A stretch of DNA of 64,000 bases. It comes from Pseudoscleropodium purum. Its lineage: Eukaryota; Streptophyta; Bryopsida; Hypnales; Brachytheciaceae. The notes below the pieces were generated by a model. That model was not told the DNA's origin and ran no database searches. It worked only from the letters and a program-made list of their open reading frames with translations. The translations under genes were made by a program, and so were the position numbers. Location: contig OZ017795.1 in the NCBI GenBank assembly GCA_963969395.1, positions 27,571,063-27,635,062 of the forward strand, in the 5' to 3' direction. Of this stretch, positions 25,429-38,035 are shown one piece after another (the stretch's first letter is position 1; each line of letters begins with the position of its first letter).

Positions 25429-28201
25429 TTAAGTGGCCACTGCAGTGTGCTCGGACCCACTAACCACTAAGTTGTTGCCATTCGAACCACCATCCCCAGA
25501 TTCACTTCCACCAGGCAGTGTGTGAAATGCAGAAGAGTGAAAGGATTGTGGAGGGTGAAGATTAAGATAAGCATTGTTCTGACCATGTTGTACCATGTGA
25601 TAATTTACAGAGTCTCCTTGTCCGCTTAGCATGTCCATCCCTGAGTGAGAGGCTCGAGTATTTGATATATTCCCCGCTTGTGAGGATTGCCCTTCATTAG
25701 ATCCATGGTTCCCCTCAGAACTTGATTTTTGGTCTCCATCCTTGGATTTTGTATTTAAGAACCGACCTCCGTTTCCCCTCGCTCTTCTCAAGGCGTGCTG
25801 ATGTCGTGATTCGTGCAGGTATGGCTGCCAACCGGGAAAACCAAATTCAGATCGTCTTAAATACCTAAACGATTGTCCATTCAAATCCAACAGTTGATCC
25901 ACCAAATCTAAATAAACATCAGACAACCGAAAAAGAGATTTTCAATTACAACCGGCCATTAAAATTGAGCTAGTTATCAAAGTAATAATCAATCCAGTTG
26001 AACTCAAAACTTGAAGCCAAAAATGGAAGTAAAATCAGAGATTGAGAGCAATCTTCAGTGTTGACAAGCTTAGAATCTCAGAACAGAAGCAGGATGACCA
26101 AAGTAAAATGAGCAACTACACCTACAGCCTCTTGAACTTAAATCCAACTCCAATCAAGGACGCCTTCATCATTAACCGAAACTTCAAAGCAAATGTCGAT
26201 CTCGAATGCACAATGTCGCCAACAAAGACCGAGCAACCATTCATACCTTTCGAGACTTGATCAGTTTATTCTCACTCTCTGCTTTGGCTCTCGACTGCCG
26301 TCGCCTTAATATCCCATGATACTGCTTAGCATTAACATAGACTGGCTCTTCCTCCATCATCTCAGACGGGAGAGGCATACGCGCTTGTTGAACTCCCAAC
26401 ATATGCGGATGGATCTGCACCCATCCAGAGTCAGTGACATGAAGGCCATAACTAGTCCCTCGGCATTGTACTCTCCGCCCACATCCTACCATCGACTACA
26501 AAGAAAACTGCTGTTGAGAAATCACGGACCGTCACTTCAAGGCGCTTACCACAGCCTGAGCGCCATAGGCGGCAACAATCCCTCCAAAATAAGGATCTGC
26601 AACGTATGGATACGCAGCGCGAGCGGCCTGCACTCAGCAGAAAAGAGCAGGTTGATATGATCACCAAATAGACAGCCGTTGCTTGCAAACAAACTTAACT
26701 TCAAATTATCAACTAGTTCCTATAAGATACTCTCCGAGAACCACGCAAAAAAAATCGAAAAAGCTCACCAGAAAACACATTAATACTGAATAATAGAGCT
26801 ACATAAACCTTAAGCGAACACAGGCAACAGCATCGGTAACCATTATAAACCTAATCTAACAAACTGGGCACAACCCCAGCAATCATGACAAGACTAGAGC
26901 GCAAATGAAGATGCCCCAGCACTAACCATCGAGTGGCCAAGCTCGAGCTGGGTGTGAGGTAAAAGATAGTCCCCGGGCGGGGGAGCGCCAGTTGGTGGAC
27001 GCGGCGGCTGATCCTCCGCTCCAGTAGTTGCATAACCTACAGAGCAACAATAATATACGCACACTCAAATCTTCATCAGCATCTCCACTGAAGTTTGAGT
27101 GCACTGCGTGTGCAACAGACAGGCATTTTTAATATTCCACTACTCCCCCCAAAGGCATCGAAATAATGCCCTAATTCAACAAAAACTCAGCTTCTACATA
27201 CAAAACCTTGAGAACAATAGAGGGGATCTTCAAGAAACCATGACCTCTAGTTTCTAACCTTTTTCCCCTGCACACATAAGTAAACTGTGGACTAAAACGT
27301 AGCAATGGACACGAGACGATCACAACTGCCGGTAAGAAGCTTCAGATTCACTATAAGTTGATTAACACATCAGATTTACACTGTTTTTGTGAGAGATCGG
27401 AAAGTCATCACACGAAACTTGACTCTAATTCTCAAAGATCTTCAGTCCAAAACAGTCTTCAGTCTCAGGCATCCCCGGAAAAAACACAGACGGTTCTTTC
27501 CGACTCCAACATGTCAGAATATGTAGGTTGAGGAGCCTTCATACCTGATCTGATCGGATCAGATCAGAAGGCAAATCCGTCTCCAAAATGGAAATACCAG
27601 ATACGAAACTACTATTGAGAGGACCACACGCACTTCCCCACAAATCAAGTAATCAAATCACTAAAACCATCCTTAAGATGGTGATTTCGACATAATGGAT
27701 AGCAGTAAATTGAAGAGGTAACTGGTTAAGGAAAGATGACAGAAACACAGTGAGAGAGAGTAAGCACCAAGGTGCAATAACAATAACCAAACTTACACGC
27801 ACACTCAACGATTAATATAAAATAATAAAATAATAAAATAATAGCAAAACTTAAGGACCACACCATGATCCAAACATGAGAATTCAGATGAAGATAGATC
27901 CTGCCGACAATTCACAGTTCTCCAAACCTAACATCACTTCCAAACTACTTCCAAGCAATTCACTTCCATCCATATCTCCCCACTGCCTGTTAGGGTGTGG
28001 AGAGCAAAGTAACTGCGTACCAGGTTGAGGAGGCAAGGCCTGCATCGTTGGAAGCACCGACTCCGTGTCAGCTGGTGCTGACGAGGGCGCCTGCATAGAA
28101 GCTGTCACAAAGCTCGTCCGGTTGAGCTGGTCACTCGGTTCACCAAGTCCCCACTCTCCCGCTCTTCCTCCCGTGTGCTCGTTCCCGAAACTGATTGGCA
28201 T
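25429..28201 (-). CDS. NF-YA: NF-YA / HAP2 subunit of the CCAAT-binding complex (6 exons)
   Basis: NF-YA joins the NF-YB/NF-YC histone-fold dimer in the nucleus and makes the sequence-specific contact with CCAAT boxes. Exons on the minus strand: 28201-27964, 27103-27065, 27036-26927, 26627-26550, 26414-26247, 25824-25429. Phases agree and the product is 342 residues. The family core is complete. The NF-YB/C interaction helix begins [20 protein letters not shown] (about residues 180-199). The linker and DNA-binding part follow across the last intron as [16 protein letters not shown] (212-227), then [10 protein letters not shown]. Upstream, QLELGHSM and [20 protein letters not shown] match the plant NF-YA pre-core region. 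The C-terminal tail is Ser/Gly/Asn/His-rich. The core exons are certain. The 39-nt exon 2 and the exon 1 donor (GTGAAT at 27,963-27,958) are my best phase-consistent choice; a donor at GTAGTT slightly downstream is possible. The start ATG at 28,201 is the first in this frame. Confidence 0.85.
27545..27567. promoter_or_regulatory. Perfect 11-bp palindrome in NF-YA intron 1
   Basis: CTGATCTGATC, one central G, then GATCAGATCAG: a perfect inverted repeat inside the 860-bp intron 1 of the NF-YA gene. It could be a binding site for a dimeric protein or chance. A (TAAAA/TAATA)n tract lies in the same intron at about 27,818-27,845. Confidence 0.3.
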
Positions 28202-29740
28202 AATAAATTCGACCAGGAAACCCTACATTGATTTCCCACACCGCAAGCTGGTCCAAATCCACGCCACAAAAGTGAAATCGTCGTCTCCTCTTCTTACCGC
28301 GACAAAAAAACCAGTCCAACAACCAGCCCGCTTACGCACACCACCAAGCGTGCACAGTCATCCAGCTTCGCCGCAGCAGCTGATGACCGCCTCCACCACA
28401 TTGTATCACCCTACCCTGACTCCAACAAACAGCCCCTATGACCGCGCACCCCCCAATCCCCTCGTCTCCCCCCTCCCCAACGCCCTGTCACGCAAACATT
28501 CCAAATCCAAAGTCGAGTCTCCAAACCACAACACCACGCCGACGATCCCTCCGCGCGCAGCGCCTCAACGCACCATATCCCGCACAAACGCCACTACAGA
28601 ACGCGCTCCCTCTAAAATGATACCACCAAAACACAAACACACGCAACAGCAACGCACAACTAAATCACACCACTCCCACACAACAGGCGCCCTAGCGCAA
28701 CACTCCACAACTCACACACACACACAAAAGAAAACCTTGCCAAGAAACCTACAAAGTCCACCAACACGCACCCTAACAAACAACGGACTCCCAAGACGCC
28801 ACCCTAACAGCCAGCGTCCAACCACGCCGCGAATTGACCTCGGATGCCACTGCCTCCCGTGAACCGCAACGGCAATGGCGAACCGCCGCAAAACCAAACC
28901 ACAACAACGGTCCAAACACGAAGCGACACACAGGGGATCCAAGCACAAACCACAGTAGTAGTAGTAGTAGTTAAGTCCCCTTCCCCCACTCCCCAACTCG
29001 AGATGCGCCGCGCATCCGCGAAGCTCAAGCTCCCGCCCTCCTTTACTTTCTCCAAAAGCTTGGCTTCTGGATGGCTATGGCGGATGTTGGCGACCAAAAC
29101 GCCGACGACGAAGCAGGAAGCAAGCAAGCAGTAGCAGCACCACCACCTCCACCACAAGGTCGCTAAAGGCCGGGTCCAAAGTCCAAACGAGAGAGACGAG
29201 CCCTCGTCAGTGCTACCCGCTAGCTAGGGCAAGTGGGAGTGGGGTGGGGCTCGCGCGTAGGCTCGTAGGGGAGTAGGGGAGTAGGTTCGGAGAGGTAGGT
29301 TCGGAAAAGGGAGGTTGGGCGATGCGCCCGTAGGGGGATCGGACAGACGGGCGGGGTTTGGATGGGGCGGCCTGCCTCGTAGGCATGGCGAAACAGATAA
29401 GACCAGCGGCTCCCGCACGCCCTACTTCGGAGCCGGGGCTATCCGTAGCTGGATCAGGCGGGGAGGGGGAACCCTAGAGGGGAATCATTTAGGGGGGCGC
29501 CAATTTGGGGGGGCCGGGACACTCGGAGCCAGTGGGGCTAAATTTGGCGGCGTTTCTAGCCGGCCCCGCTTGGCTTGGCTTGAGTGGCTTTTGGATTGAG
29601 GGAATTTTGGAAGGGTGGCGGATAATGGCTCTTTTATTGGGAAAGGAAAAGTTTGATTTTCATCTGGGATTTTCGGAATCGGAACTGCACTGAAAAAAGT
29701 TAAGGTGCTGGTCAATGGTGAAGGGCATGGTGAAGGGAAA
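28202..29740 (-). promoter_or_regulatory. NF-YA promoter / 5' leader, GC-rich island
   Basis: Composition is strongly GC-rich and strand-skewed: C/A-rich on the plus strand to about 29,150, G-rich from 29,220 to 29,530. It contains an (AGT)n tract at 28,954-28,972. It ends abruptly near 29,740, where AT-rich repeat DNA begins. Open frames here (including 265 codons at 28,065-28,862 on the plus strand, rich in Pro, Thr and His) are low-complexity and overlap NF-YA exon 1 in antisense. I treat them as non-coding. No TATA box was singled out. Confidence 0.5.
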
Positions 29741-29744
29741 GGGT

Positions 29745-30830
29745 TTTTAACCCTTAAGGTACGAGGTCTATAAAGCACTCATTTAAGAGCTGAAACTGAA
29801 TTCAAATGGGGAGAGAAAACTTCTTGAAATTGATTATTTAGTAGATTTTCCTTGAAGGACAAATGGAATTGGCATTTAGCCCAAGTTGTTTCATATTTCT
29901 TGGAGTTTTATGGAATTAATTATGGATTTTTGAAGTTGAAATGGCATAGGGCTCTCTAATTGCCCACCTCCTCTAATGTACATTAGTTATACATTTTGGG
30001 TACAAAAAAAAAAGCAACATGTACAAAAAATGTACATTCAAAGAAGTGAGCGATTTTAGAATCTGGGCACTTTAAGAATCTCCTACTGTAATGATCCAGG
30101 GGAAGGTGCTTTTAAAAGGGGCTAGAATTGCCAAGAACTTGAGCAATTGTTATGCTCATTTGTTCTTGAGATCCGATATAATATAATTGCAAGATCAAGT
30201 AGTTTACATTGAAAGTTAGCACCCCCAAAAAAAATTCCAATTATTTAATCGCAAAGTTTAGTAGATATTCAAGTTTGAAGTTTTATTTGGGTCACTTTGA
30301 AGGAGCATATATTTCTTAGCAAGAATATTTTGAAATGATGACCTTTTGTGCTTAGTGAAAGAAAAGAGAGTTGAGCATGCTCATCTAAAATTTTACAACA
30401 TTCTAGTCATTTTGCAATTTTTTGGTAGAGCTTGCAATGCACGGTGATCACTAAAATGAGAGTAAGATAGTGTTTATAAGAAAAACAAGAATGGGCTCAC
30501 TTATTTGCTCCTTCAGCTCCTTTAATCTGCTCTTTTCAAGGTGGTCAAGAATTATATTCGTTGGCTGACTTTTCAGTCCATGCCCAAGCCTAACCAAAAA
30601 ACATGCATATATGAGCTGTGAACTCACTACACCACTCAACTTTTTAAAAATTCCACAAGGCGGAGTTTAACTCAGAATTTGATGAAACTACTTCCATTGA
30701 ATTTATAATGCAATTTATTTCCTGAAAAAAATTTAAATAATTTATAATTTATAATTTGAGGAAAGGCAACTTTAAATAGAGGGACAACAACGAGAAAATA
30801 GTCACTTGGGCCATTAGGGGTTGAAGTGGG
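29745..30830. mobile_element. Possible family T-like TIR element
   Basis: The left side TTTTAACCCTTAAGGTACGAG and the reverse complement of the right side, CTTCAACCCCTAATGGCCCA, resemble the family T end motif. The left end coincides with the sharp switch from the GC-rich NF-YA upstream region to AT-rich DNA. I could not align the interior convincingly with other copies, so this call rests on the ends and the composition change. Confidence 0.3.
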
Positions 30831-31439
30831 TACCTCAAAAAATGCCACTTTTAGCTATTGTATCTAGTTATTATTATTAGACTAGTAAAACTTTCATACT
30901 TTGTTCTTGGCATGTGAAATGAGATTCTAATGCATCAAAGATTGCGGCATTTGGATATGTTTTGCAAAAGTTATGAGGGATAAAAAAATTGGTAGATTTT
31001 CTAAAATCATTTCTTCCTCATAGGTATATATTGGTTTTGGAGATGTACATAAAGTGATGGTGGTGATTTTGAGTCAATGGCATACTTAGGGAGGCCTAGC
31101 ATGGGAGATAATAGAATGAACTTTGTCATAAATAAGGATTAAGGAATGGTTGACACCAAAAACAAGGGGGCTAAAAAATTTAGAAGCCTCCCACTCTAAG
31201 CCCTCATATTTGCCATGAAGAAATTCTCCTTTCAAGGTCGTGACGTTCAGATGGTGCGAATCACCAAAAGGTCGTAAAATGGCAAAAAAATGATGAAGAA
31301 TGAAAAAAATACTGAAAAGTATTGAAAAATAGAGATTTTCAACAACAAACCTTAAAATTTTAGTTAGACCCACCTCTTTCAGACGCATCTAACAATAATT
31401 ATGGGGATCAAAATTGAGGACTTTTGTTGCCATATATAA
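30831..31439. other. Intergenic DNA with short repeat block
   Basis: It contains the dispersed block also seen at 6,785 and 8,445 (about 30,905-31,000: GAGATTCTAATGCATCAAAG ... GCAAAAGTTATGAGGG). A 100-codon minus-strand frame at 31,086-31,388 is a little less AT-rich than its surroundings but matches nothing I know. Confidence 0.4.
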
Positions 31440-32640
31440 AAAGAAAAATACACTCCCTTTCCTTGGAGACTTGTGACATCTCATTTCATTGGTGCAATTT
31501 TATTTTCTTAAAGACTTCTTGATTTCAATCAACTAAAATCCTCAAAGTATTGGCCCTCCACCTTTGGATTTGGTATAAACTAGACCTAAGATTCAACAAG
31601 GAAATTTTGAAATTAAATTTCTGCATCAAATTTTTGAGAAGTGCACATCAACCTAAATTGATCACAAGATGACTTTTTTTTTTATTGGGAGAGAAATTTT
31701 ATTTTCATTTGAGATGTTTTAAATCTAAATGGTGGTTTTACTTCGTTGTTTAGGGGGAGGGCTTTAATTAGCAACTTGGGAGAAAATGAATTCTCTTACC
31801 AGACATGAGGGCCAGATTCAACAAGGAATTGTTGAAATCCAATTTCTATGTCAAATTTTTGAAAATATACATCAACCTAAACCAATCACAAGATGACTCA
31901 TTTATTGCAAGAATTTTTATTTATTTTCATCTGTATATTTCTAAGTCTACATTGAAATTTTACATTGTTGGTCAATGAGTTGGTTGTTTTTAGTGAGAGC
32001 TTTAGCAACATTGAATTGCCCTATTAGTATGGAGAAATTAGTGTCACCAATTTTTTTTTGTGTGGAATTTGGTACCAAATAGTAATATTTCAACTTGCAC
32101 TAATTCAAAATAATAGAACTATGATAAATTTGGATCACACACACTACAAGTGTAAATTAGTGAACTTGGAAGTTAATTGCTATATGTGAGGGGCAATTTA
32201 CATATAGAAGTGTGAAAATTGAATTTCTACATTAGACTTTGAGATGGAAACATGAGCGTAAACCAATCAAGTGAAGACATGTGGCACTTTTTGACAAAAT
32301 TTATTTAATCCATGCAAAATGTGACCTTCAATTCAAATGAATTATATTACCATATCCATTGGTCAGATTCAACAAAATATAATTCTAAATAGAAAAAATT
32401 TAGAAAAAAATGCAAACAATAGTTTAGAAAGAAAAAAAATCTTGTAGAATATTTCAAACATTCAATAATACACTTTATCCATCTTTAATTAATTATTTGG
32501 CAAAAAATCCCAATGTTGACTATTGGTTATGGTAGTGCATTCTATAGAACAAACTCTAATTTGCACTAATTTGAGAATAATGTGAATTTGCAAAAGGTAC
32601 TTATATAGAAGCTTGCATAATTTGAGATTAAAAATAATAC
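31440..32640. repeat. Degenerate tandem repeat cluster
   Basis: The block AGATTCAACAAGGAA...TTTCT...TCAAATTTTTGA...CATCAACCTAAA...ATCACAAGATGACT occurs at 31,589 and again at 31,814 (225-bp spacing). More diverged versions lie near 32,209 and 32,362. A companion block (AACTTGCACTAATT...AATAATA) occurs near 32,093 and 32,562. No coding capacity. It could be an eroding tandem satellite or serial duplication of a transposon end. Confidence 0.55.
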
Positions 32641-33345
32641 AATCTAATTTAAACTATTTTTATACTATTTCACTAATATCAATCCCCCATAGATTGATAT
32701 GGTTTATTAATTATGTGTTAGTTTTAATGCAAATTGTATCTTCTTTAATATAAATTCAGTACATAACCATTTCAACCCATAATAGACTTCTAGCATGTCA
32801 AATGGTGAGATTGTTGTTCTTTTTTCATTTAGATTTTATTTAAATTTCATTAAAACTAGTGTGTCCTATGGTGTTGTCATAGTCAAAATAAAAATAAAAT
32901 AATTTTCTAATTTTTAATTCATAAAACTTTGAAATTCAATAACTTTCCCGCCGTAGGTGTAAATGCCATGAAACAAAGCCTACACACCTTTCTTCACAAA
33001 GAGCTTTCTAAAATTACTAAGAACGTGGCTTGTAGACACACAGTTCAAGAGATGTCATTGTAACAAATAAAACAATCAAACAAACAGCCTAACTTAAGGT
33101 ATGGATGTTCACACTAATTATACCACATTTGTTAAAAATTCATTCAATTAGTGTGAATAGTTTTTGTACAATAAAAATAATTTTATAATTTGAACTAACT
33201 TGAGTAGTTCTACAAATTTTTCATAAATTGACAAAAGAATGATGTGATGAAATGGGTGTTGAAAAAAGTAGTGGAATTTTTTGGTAGGAAAATCATGGGC
33301 ATGTTTTTATACAAAAAGTTCAAACCTAGGTATTTCACGAGGAGG

Positions 33346-33592
33346 AGTGCAAATATGTGAGTATAGAATCTATGAGCCTATGAGCCTAGGATACTACATT
33401 ATAGACACTTTCTACGATTATAGGTGTTTATGTTATAGGTACCTATACTATTGACTCTTTCCATGTTGTAGTGTACTTCTTTTATAGGTACATAAGTTAT
33501 ATATAAATACCTTCAAAAGGTTGTAGATACATACCTTCAACTAGGTTCAAGGCTTGTAGGCTCACTTCCCTTTACTCATGTGCTAACATCAT
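33346..33592. mobile_element. Family M MITE-like element, copy 2
   Basis: The left end GGAGTGCAAATATGTGAG is followed by AGAATCTATGAGCCTATGAG. The interior has TTATAGGTGTTTATGTTATAGGTACC. It ends GGCTTGTAGGCTCA...CATGTGCTAACATCATT. The layout is as at 14,849-15,056, slightly longer. Non-coding. Confidence 0.55.
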
Positions 33593-36500
33593 TACTTCAC
33601 TAGTGGTTACTTTAGAAACAACCTGAAACCTACTATAGGATATATTTTAAATGTTGTTGCTCATAATTAAAAAATATATATTTAAGTTACTATAGCATCA
33701 TTTATTTGAAGTGTATTGTATTACAATTTACTATATAGTATATTGTAATGATTCAAAGTACATATTTTGTAAATCTATATAAGGAGTAGTTTAGAAAAGA
33801 GGGGAGGAATTTGCATGAAGAGCTTCTATTTTTCATTTGCAAATAGACAAAAGAATGAACAATGTCTTATTTGGGGTTGTGTGTGTACATAGTCAATTGT
33901 TGTTTTTCAGATAGGAACTATCATTGTATTGTATGTTAAATCCTAAACTCTAAACCTAGTTTACTTTCTAGCACATTTTATAAGATTTAGGGATCCTAAA
34001 CTACTATATTTGTAAATGCATAAATTAGGCTTAACCAATATAATACTATTTGAAGGGTTTTATTTTTGTGTTTTTTACTCTTATTGTACATGTATGATTC
34101 ATTTGTATAATTTGTTTATATGAATTGTTTGATTTATGATGTTTGAATATGCACTGTTTATATGGGTTGTATTCAACAATATTTAAAGTGCACATGTTGT
34201 ACTATCAATCCTAAAATTGCACATAAATTTTTTATTTACGATAGGGACATGTTTAAATGCCCCAAATTTAAGTTTTAACTATCATAGGGTGTAGAAAAAT
34301 GGACAAAAAGTAGAAGTAGAAAAAAAATAGGGACATATATATATTGTGAAAGAATATCTAAATAGCCCCTATAATACAAAGTTTTCACTCACGTACATAT
34401 AAATCACATACATATAGATTACTACATATAATGAAGTCCTTAGGAGTTTAAACAATGAATTTTTGAAAATTTGACTTATGATGGAAATGTATTTCATAAC
34501 ATTACTGAATATACATATTCTATTTTACATTTGTTTGGGTTTAGGTTTTGAGATTAATCCTTTATTCTATTCACATTTCTACTAGGAGATTGTAATTTTG
34601 TGAGTTTTATGATTCTTTGATTAATTGATCTTGATTTCAATAAAGTAATAATGAAATGAAGATTTATATATATATTTAAGATAGATCCTACAAATATTTA
34701 AATATTTATAATGTTTTTGAACCTTTCATGATTTTGGAATTCTTTTGGAAATAAAACTACATCAATTATAAATTATTATATAAAAAATTCATAAAATGTT
34801 TTAAAAACATTTTCAACATTTTGAAAGAAGAATTATTGGACGGATGCAAATATTGACTATTGATTGAAAAGACACTCATTAGGACTTACCTTACAAATCT
34901 AATTCCAATGTAGATTTATGAATGAATTAAACTAGTATATTATGTGGGTAAATTCAAGTAGCTAATAATAGACAATTGCAACATCCTCAACTCTTTTATA
35001 GAGTCTTGAACTAAGATTGTAATGAGATATTCTAGTCAATAATATCATCAATTTCATCTAAATTAATCCTAAATTTACTCAATGGAATATTTTATTCAAA
35101 ATATCATCTCTCTCTCTATATATATAAGCATAAAATGATGGCTCATAATTATTCACCATAATTTAAAAAAATTTAATTATTATGATGAAGACTTCATGGC
35201 CAAACATTTAAAAGAATAAACTTTTTGTTTTGAGTGAATCCTATAGTAGCTTATGTTTACTAATATAAATTACATAATTTTACAAGTTGATTAATATTGT
35301 TTGAAGTTTGGAGAGAAAAATCATATTTTATACAAGTGGGAAAGAAAGGGGCACAATAATCCATGTAAAATAAGTAAATTAGGATATGCAAGACCAGAAC
35401 AAAGTCAAAATGCAATAATTAATTTTAAGATTCCATTCAAAACTTTGAAAAATCATTTACTCCTTTCACTTCTCTCAAAATCCCAAGGTTAAAGGGATCG
35501 CCTTTCCTAATATAAATGGGATTCATTTGAGTTTAAGTCATGAATTGTTGTCATATGACCTATGAGGAATCATTCTTGTATACCTAGGAACTAAAAAAAT
35601 CATCTTTTTCAAAAGATACCCTGGATTCCTTTTAGTTTAAATCATAAGCCTTGTTAAGAATCATTTTACTTGAGGCTTCCTTCATTTAGAGGAGCAAAAG
35701 TGAGCCCTCAAGCATTGGTCAATAATATTATGAGTTTGACACTTTTTACCTTGTGATCAACTAAAAAAATAGAAAAATTTAGTTACCTCTTAACTTTGGA
35801 AACCTATTTATAATATCAAACCTTCAATTAAAAGTCATAAATTAAGGTAAGAGGTAATTTTCATAATCTTTTTCTTCTTTGTCCAAACTTTTAACCTAAA
35901 ATTTCAAATCACAAAATGGATTTTAGGAGCTTAAACTGCTTAATTTTTCTTAAATTCAAATTGAAGCTAAAATCTTTGAAAATTTTAATTTGCTATGCTC
36001 AAATGAAGTCTTAATTTTTGTAATGAATCTAATTACAAAAATTAATTGATTTTAACTAGTTATAGTAAATAGGCAACTAGTGGAATTTTAAAAATCAAAT
36101 TCCTATAATTATCATGTCTCAAGATGCCTCTCCTACATACAATTTCTTCCCAAGGTGGGATTGAATCTTCTATCAACAATGAGATTACCCATTGGCATAT
36201 TTTGAATATAAATTACTATCCTATTCCACTAAACTAATTTCCAAATTAGTACAACCAATGAGGATATGACCTAAAGATATTGAAGAGAATTGAGTCTATA
36301 CAATAGAATTATCCTAGAAGTCACCTTTTCTTTAATATGTTTTCTAGTTCGCTTCCAATTCTTAATTGATTTTGAATTTTGAATTCATTTTGTGTTTTGG
36401 AGGAATGACAACTAGCCATCATTGCATTCAATCCAGTCACATTGGATTGCCTTCCTCCTAAATTGAAGATTAGATCCCACCCTTGCAAAAAGCAAAGATT

Positions 36501-36804
36501 TATGAGTTTCATTTAATGAATAGTTTAAACAAAAGATTTTTTTAATTAATTAATTAAAAAAATACCAAAATTTTATGCTTTGTAAAGTATATTTAATTTG
36601 ACAAACAAATGTCAAATTTGCTCCAAATCTAAAATTTGTAAGAAAAATGTGATACTTATACAACACTAATATAAGTCTAATGGGAAAATATTTGTCTATT
36701 ATTTCAATTCAAGAATATTTATTTTGATTATTCTTTGATTTTTCAAATTGAAAATGTTCTATGATATCAAAATTTTCTTTCCTCTCATAAACATTTTCCT
36801 ACTG
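33593..36804. other. AT-rich intergenic DNA, no gene seen
   Basis: Gene-free. A 21-bp word starting TTAGGAGTTTAAACAATG at about 34,440 is shared with the right border of the family T copy at 6,279, so unrecognised repeat relics are present. At 36,150-36,250 the minus strand has A-box-like and B-box-like words, but no tRNA fold. Confidence 0.45.
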
Positions 36805-37560
36805 AATTAACCCTTAAAGGATGGAGAATGTTTTTAGGTCCAAAACTACTTCAAAATATTTAAATCCAAAGCAAAGCAAAAATCTTCATTTATATTTATT
36901 CATTAATAAATCCAACTATAGGATTTTTTAGTTAACTTTTTATAATACAAGCTCCTATAATTTCAAATTAGAAAGCCTTACCAATTGCATGATCAATTCG
37001 TTTGAATTTCTAGAAGAAGTATTTTCAACTTTTTCTAAATGGTTAGATTTTATCTTTCAAATTTTTTACACAAAAATGTGTAGATTTTACAGCTTGACAC
37101 TCTCTATAATAGTTTGAAGAAATAAGTTGGAAATACATTTAAGGAATTTCAAACAAAAAATATTTTATATTCATGCTTGAAAAAATAGGAAGTAGATAGA
37201 AGTAGAGTATGATTCAAAATACTAAATTATTAAGAATTTAGTTATCAAATTGAAAAATGCCAATCCCAATGGTTGTAATGTTGTAATAAACAATCTACAC
37301 CCAATGATTTTATTTTTGAAGTAGAGTATGATTCAAAATAGACTACCTGTAGAGATTCCATGACTATCCATAAACTAACTCCTCATAATTTTCATTTCAT
37401 TAATCAAAATAGAATGATTCAAATCTTTCTAAGTATATCTAAATCTAAAAAACCAATTTCAAATTTTTATTTTTCTTGAAGTAATTTTTTTGAACTATCT
37501 AGGCTATTTTTTGAAAATTGAAAATTACACATCATGTAGTAACATTTTAACCATGTTGTT
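36805..37560 (-). mobile_element. Family T element, inverted partial copy
   Basis: Positions 37,090-37,560 are the inverted counterpart of 15,250-15,690 (CCAATGGTTGTAATGTTGTAATAAACAATC and the flanking words). The left border GAATTAACCCTTAAAGGATG fits the family end motif. The interior between the two is poorly conserved. Confidence 0.5.
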
Positions 37561-37608
37561 GAAAGTTAGGAGAAAGAAATTGTAGATAGTAGTTATTAGG
37601 CACTCAAG

Positions 37609-38035
37609 GTGTATAGTGACACTTTGTGTCACTATGCACTCCTCCCTCCAATTTTTATTTTACCACCCCCATCTATCATTTAGAATTTGATTTAAATTTT
37701 TTTATCTCACCCCCCCTCACCTCCACCCCCTCTTGTAATCTTCAAAATCAAAGTTCTTGACAAACAATATGGGACAATTGATCCCGTATCCAATATTGTA
37801 TCCGTATTCAGTATCCGTATTTAGTATTCATATCTAGTATCTATACCCATATTTGTATTCATATTCAATATTTGTATTTTATATTTGAATGTCTCAGATT
37901 AAATTTCACAAGATCAACATCTTGTGATTTTTTGAGAAATCAACGTTTATTTTGAGGGTAAGCATTTTTTTTCAAAAAAATCAACGGCTCACAAATTTTT
38001 TGAAAGAGGAGGGGGGGAACTAATGGGAAACTGGG
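37609..38035 (+). repeat. Dispersed repeat family P, copy 3 (best preserved)
   Basis: It begins with a hairpin at 37,609-37,639 (GTGTATAGTGACAC, TTT loop, GTGTCACTATGCAC; one mismatch). It continues with C-rich DNA (37,660-37,735) and degenerate TATCCGTATT words (37,790-37,880). Then come the block AGATCAACATCTTGTGATTT and a terminal GAGGAGGGGGGGAAC near 38,010. It is collinear with 155-610. It lies about 200 bp from the retrotransposon. Confidence 0.7.

Noticed and set aside
28065..28862. 265-codon plus-strand open frame
   Set aside because: Low-complexity Pro/Thr/His-rich translation, antisense to NF-YA exon 1 and lying in the GC-rich upstream island. No domain, no splice logic.
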